From: Spartobacteria bacterium
GTDB taxonomy: Bacteria > Verrucomicrobiota > Verrucomicrobiia > Chthoniobacterales > UBA10450
Assembly: GCA_021324035.1 (NCBI GenBank)
Contig: JAJPJU010000142.1
Coordinates: forward strand, 1 to 6,754
Direction: 5' to 3'
DNA length: 6,754 bases
Shown: positions 5,173-6,754 of the stretch, one piece after another
Position numbering within the stretch: position 1 is the stretch's first letter
Layout of the letters: every line of letters starts with the position of its first letter
Program-made: the position numbers and the translations under genes
Notes under the pieces: model-generated
What the model was told of the DNA's origin: nothing
Seen by the model: the letters and a program-made list of their open reading frames with translations, nothing else
The model's database searches: none

Positions 5173-5200
5173 CGTCACTCGTCACACGTCACTTGTCACT
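5173..5200. repeat. Heptamer array, 4 units, at the propeller-stop/GNAT-start junction
   Basis: CGTCACT, CGTCACA, CGTCACT and TGTCACT in tandem. On the minus strand it supplies the last residues (SDK) and TGA stop (5191-5189) of the propeller gene, the 18-nt spacer, and an alternative GTG start (5185) for the GNAT. The true ATG (5170) lies 2 bp beyond it. Confidence 0.85.
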
Positions 5201-6754
5201 GATTTCTGTAAACCCCGCCGCCGTCAGTTGTTGATTCAACGCTGGCAGATCGACTTCCAATAATTTCTTCCACAGCTCCAGCGCTGTTCCGACTTTCGTC
5301 TGAACATCCGCCGCCGCGGCTTTTACCGCCGCCGTCGGAGCGGCGTCCGCGGCTTGCGTTTCGTCGAACAACCGCGTGGCCGATTCCAAAACAAACAATG
5401 ATGGCGGCGCGCCGGGACGAGGATGGGGCGGGCCAAACTTTGCCAGAATTTGCCCAAACGATTCCAATTTCTCGGTCACGTCAGGTCGTTCCGCCGCTCG
5501 CGCTTTAAGTTTGGTCAGTTGGTCGGCGATATCGCTGAATTTCTCTCCGACCGGCGCGAGCTTCAGCCGGAGTTGATATAGCTGCCATGAAACATCGAAT
5601 TGTTCCTGGAGATCCGCGGCCGGCGCTTTCACCCGCGGATCGATTTGGACGGTCAACGGTTGATTGAATGTTTTGCCGTTTGCCGTTAGGGACACGGTAT
5701 AGTCACCCGGCGCAATCCACGGCGATGTCGGAGCCGGCGCGGTGTTCCGGTAGGTCGCGGTCATCGGATACTCCGGCTCCACCTTCGGCACCGGATCGTA
5801 ATGCATGTCCCACAAAAAACGGTGCATGCCCGCTCTCGTGTTCACCGATTGTAGCGGCCGAACCCAATACTCCGGGATCCGCAATTTCTTAGGGTCGTAT
5901 TTGGCCGGAGCATCTGTGCTTGAATATTTTCTGACCGTCGCACCTTTGACGTCCTTGATCTCGATCGTCACCGGCCCCGACGAATCCTTCGCCAAAAAAT
6001 AATCGATCATCGCGCCATCCGGTGGATTTTCGCCGGCCGGTTCGTCGGGCGGGAGCGGGGTATCCGGATTCAAACTGAAACGGACACGCACCGCGGTCTG
6101 CGGTTTGAAAAGTGAATCGCCGGTCCGCCCTGGTCCTGACGAAGGCGAATTGACCTGACGCAGCGGTGTGATGTTGTCCAAAACCCAAAATCCACGCCCG
6201 TGCGTCGCTGCGATCAAATCGTCGCTCTTAATAATAACGTCGCGCACCGAGGTCGCCGGCATGTTCAACCGCAGCGATTCCCAATTCGCGCCGTCATCGA
6301 ACGAGACGTAAACGCCTTTTTCAGCTGCAGCGAACAATAAACCCTTTCGGTCCGGATCTTCCCGAACGGCATTCACCGTTTGTCCGGCGGGGATTCCGTT
6401 CACGATTTCCGCCCAGGTCTTGCCGCTGTCGTTCGTCTTGAAAATGTGCGGCCGCAAATCGTCAACTCGTAGCGTGTTTATCGCCGCGTAAGCCGTGTTT
6501 GCATCGAAGTGTCCGGCATCGATCAGCGAAATTTTTTGCCACGCCGAAATGCTCGGCGGCGTCACGTTGTTCCAGGTTTTGCCGCCGTCGGTTGTGAGAT
6601 GAATCGATCCATCATCTGTGCCCGCCCAGATCCGGTTCGGGTCGAGCGGCGAGGGGGCCACCGTGTAAATCACGCCGCGTCGCCGCGCCTGTTTGGTCGC
6701 ATCCTCTTTGTATTTTCCGATGCACGCCGGCAACTCGTATTTCTCGCGGGACAA
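5189..6754 (-). CDS. Asp-box (BNR/sortilin-like) beta-propeller protein, 5' end beyond the window
   Basis: The last 521 residues of a large protein. The frame is open at the right edge; the TTG there is not a supported start. Three Asp-box motifs (S/T-x-D-x-G-x-x-W) are visible: TTDGGKTW (about 54-61), TNDSGKTW (107-114) and SFDDGANW (151-158), followed by ATHGRGFWVLDN (183-194), which closes the propeller in this family. Next come an Ig/FlgD-like beta region (about 218-375, with WIAPGDYTVSLTANGK), then a helical, Ala/Lys-rich C-terminal part (about 380-515) with several heptad-like stretches. Relatives are secreted proteins of about 1,000 residues usually annotated 'glycosyl hydrolase', but Asp-boxes alone do not show enzymatic activity and no catalytic residues can be assigned. 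The signal peptide would be outside the window. The TGA stop lies in a heptamer array, and the GNAT gene follows closely. Confidence 0.88.
   Translation of the reverse strand: MSREKYELPACIGKYKEDATKQARRRGVIYTVAPSPLDPNRIWAGTDDGSIHLTTDGGKTWNNVTPPSISAWQKISLIDAGHFDANTAYAAINTLRVDDLRPHIFKTNDSGKTWAEIVNGIPAGQTVNAVREDPDRKGLLFAAAEKGVYVSFDDGANWESLRLNMPATSVRDVIIKSDDLIAATHGRGFWVLDNITPLRQVNSPSSGPGRTGDSLFKPQTAVRVRFSLNPDTPLPPDEPAGENPPDGAMIDYFLAKDSSGPVTIEIKDVKGATVRKYSSTDAPAKYDPKKLRIPEYWVRPLQSVNTRAGMHRFLWDMHYDPVPKVEPEYPMTATYRNTAPAPTSPWIAPGDYTVSLTANGKTFNQPLTVQIDPRVKAPAADLQEQFDVSWQLYQLRLKLAPVGEKFSDIADQLTKLKARAAERPDVTEKLESFGQILAKFGPPHPRPGAPPSLFVLESATRLFDETQAADAAPTAAVKAAAADVQTKVGTALELWKKLLEVDLPALNQQLTAAGFTEISDK

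Noticed and set aside
4814..5263. 149-codon plus-strand frame opposite the second GNAT
   Set aside because: It runs through three repeat arrays and opposes clear GNAT motifs.

Overview
The window looks like ordinary chromosomal sequence from a moderately GC-rich Gram-negative bacterium. My best guess is a soil or sediment Verrucomicrobiota (Chthoniobacterales-like) genome. This is inferred from gene types (secreted Asp-box propeller, signal-peptide cupin, stand-alone receiver), short repeat-filled spacers and the style of two small hypothetical proteins. No marker gene confirms it, and Acidobacteriota or Planctomycetota remain possible.

Left part (1-1502): on the minus strand lie a GNAT acetyltransferase cut by the left edge (1-393), an exported cupin (448-942) and a possible 34-residue very basic protein (1029-1133). 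A perfect 9-bp hairpin sits exactly on the start codon of the GNAT gene. On the plus strand, a small CxxC protein (1287-1502) converges on the next gene.

Middle part (1529-4521): an aminotransferase (2775-3965) is followed on the minus strand by a D-2-hydroxyacid dehydrogenase (1529-2662). Together they could convert an amino acid to its 2-oxo acid and reduce it to the D-2-hydroxy acid (for example serine, hydroxypyruvate, D-glycerate), but the substrates are not proven. Divergent to them is a single-domain response regulator (4144-4521) with a strong Shine-Dalgarno.

Right part (4522-6754): a large Asp-box beta-propeller protein, cut by the right edge, is followed by a second GNAT acetyltransferase, 18 nt apart and probably cotranscribed.

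The most unusual signal is a set of short degenerate tandem arrays. Seven have a 7-bp period, and one has a 9-bp period. Three stop codons (dehydrogenase, second GNAT, propeller) lie inside heptamer arrays, and the aminotransferase stop lies 4 bp from one. Two more arrays lie in frame inside the second GNAT gene and encode apparent insertions in the protein. I see no rRNA, tRNA, CRISPR, transposase or convincing intrinsic terminator, and no clear defence or biosynthetic system.
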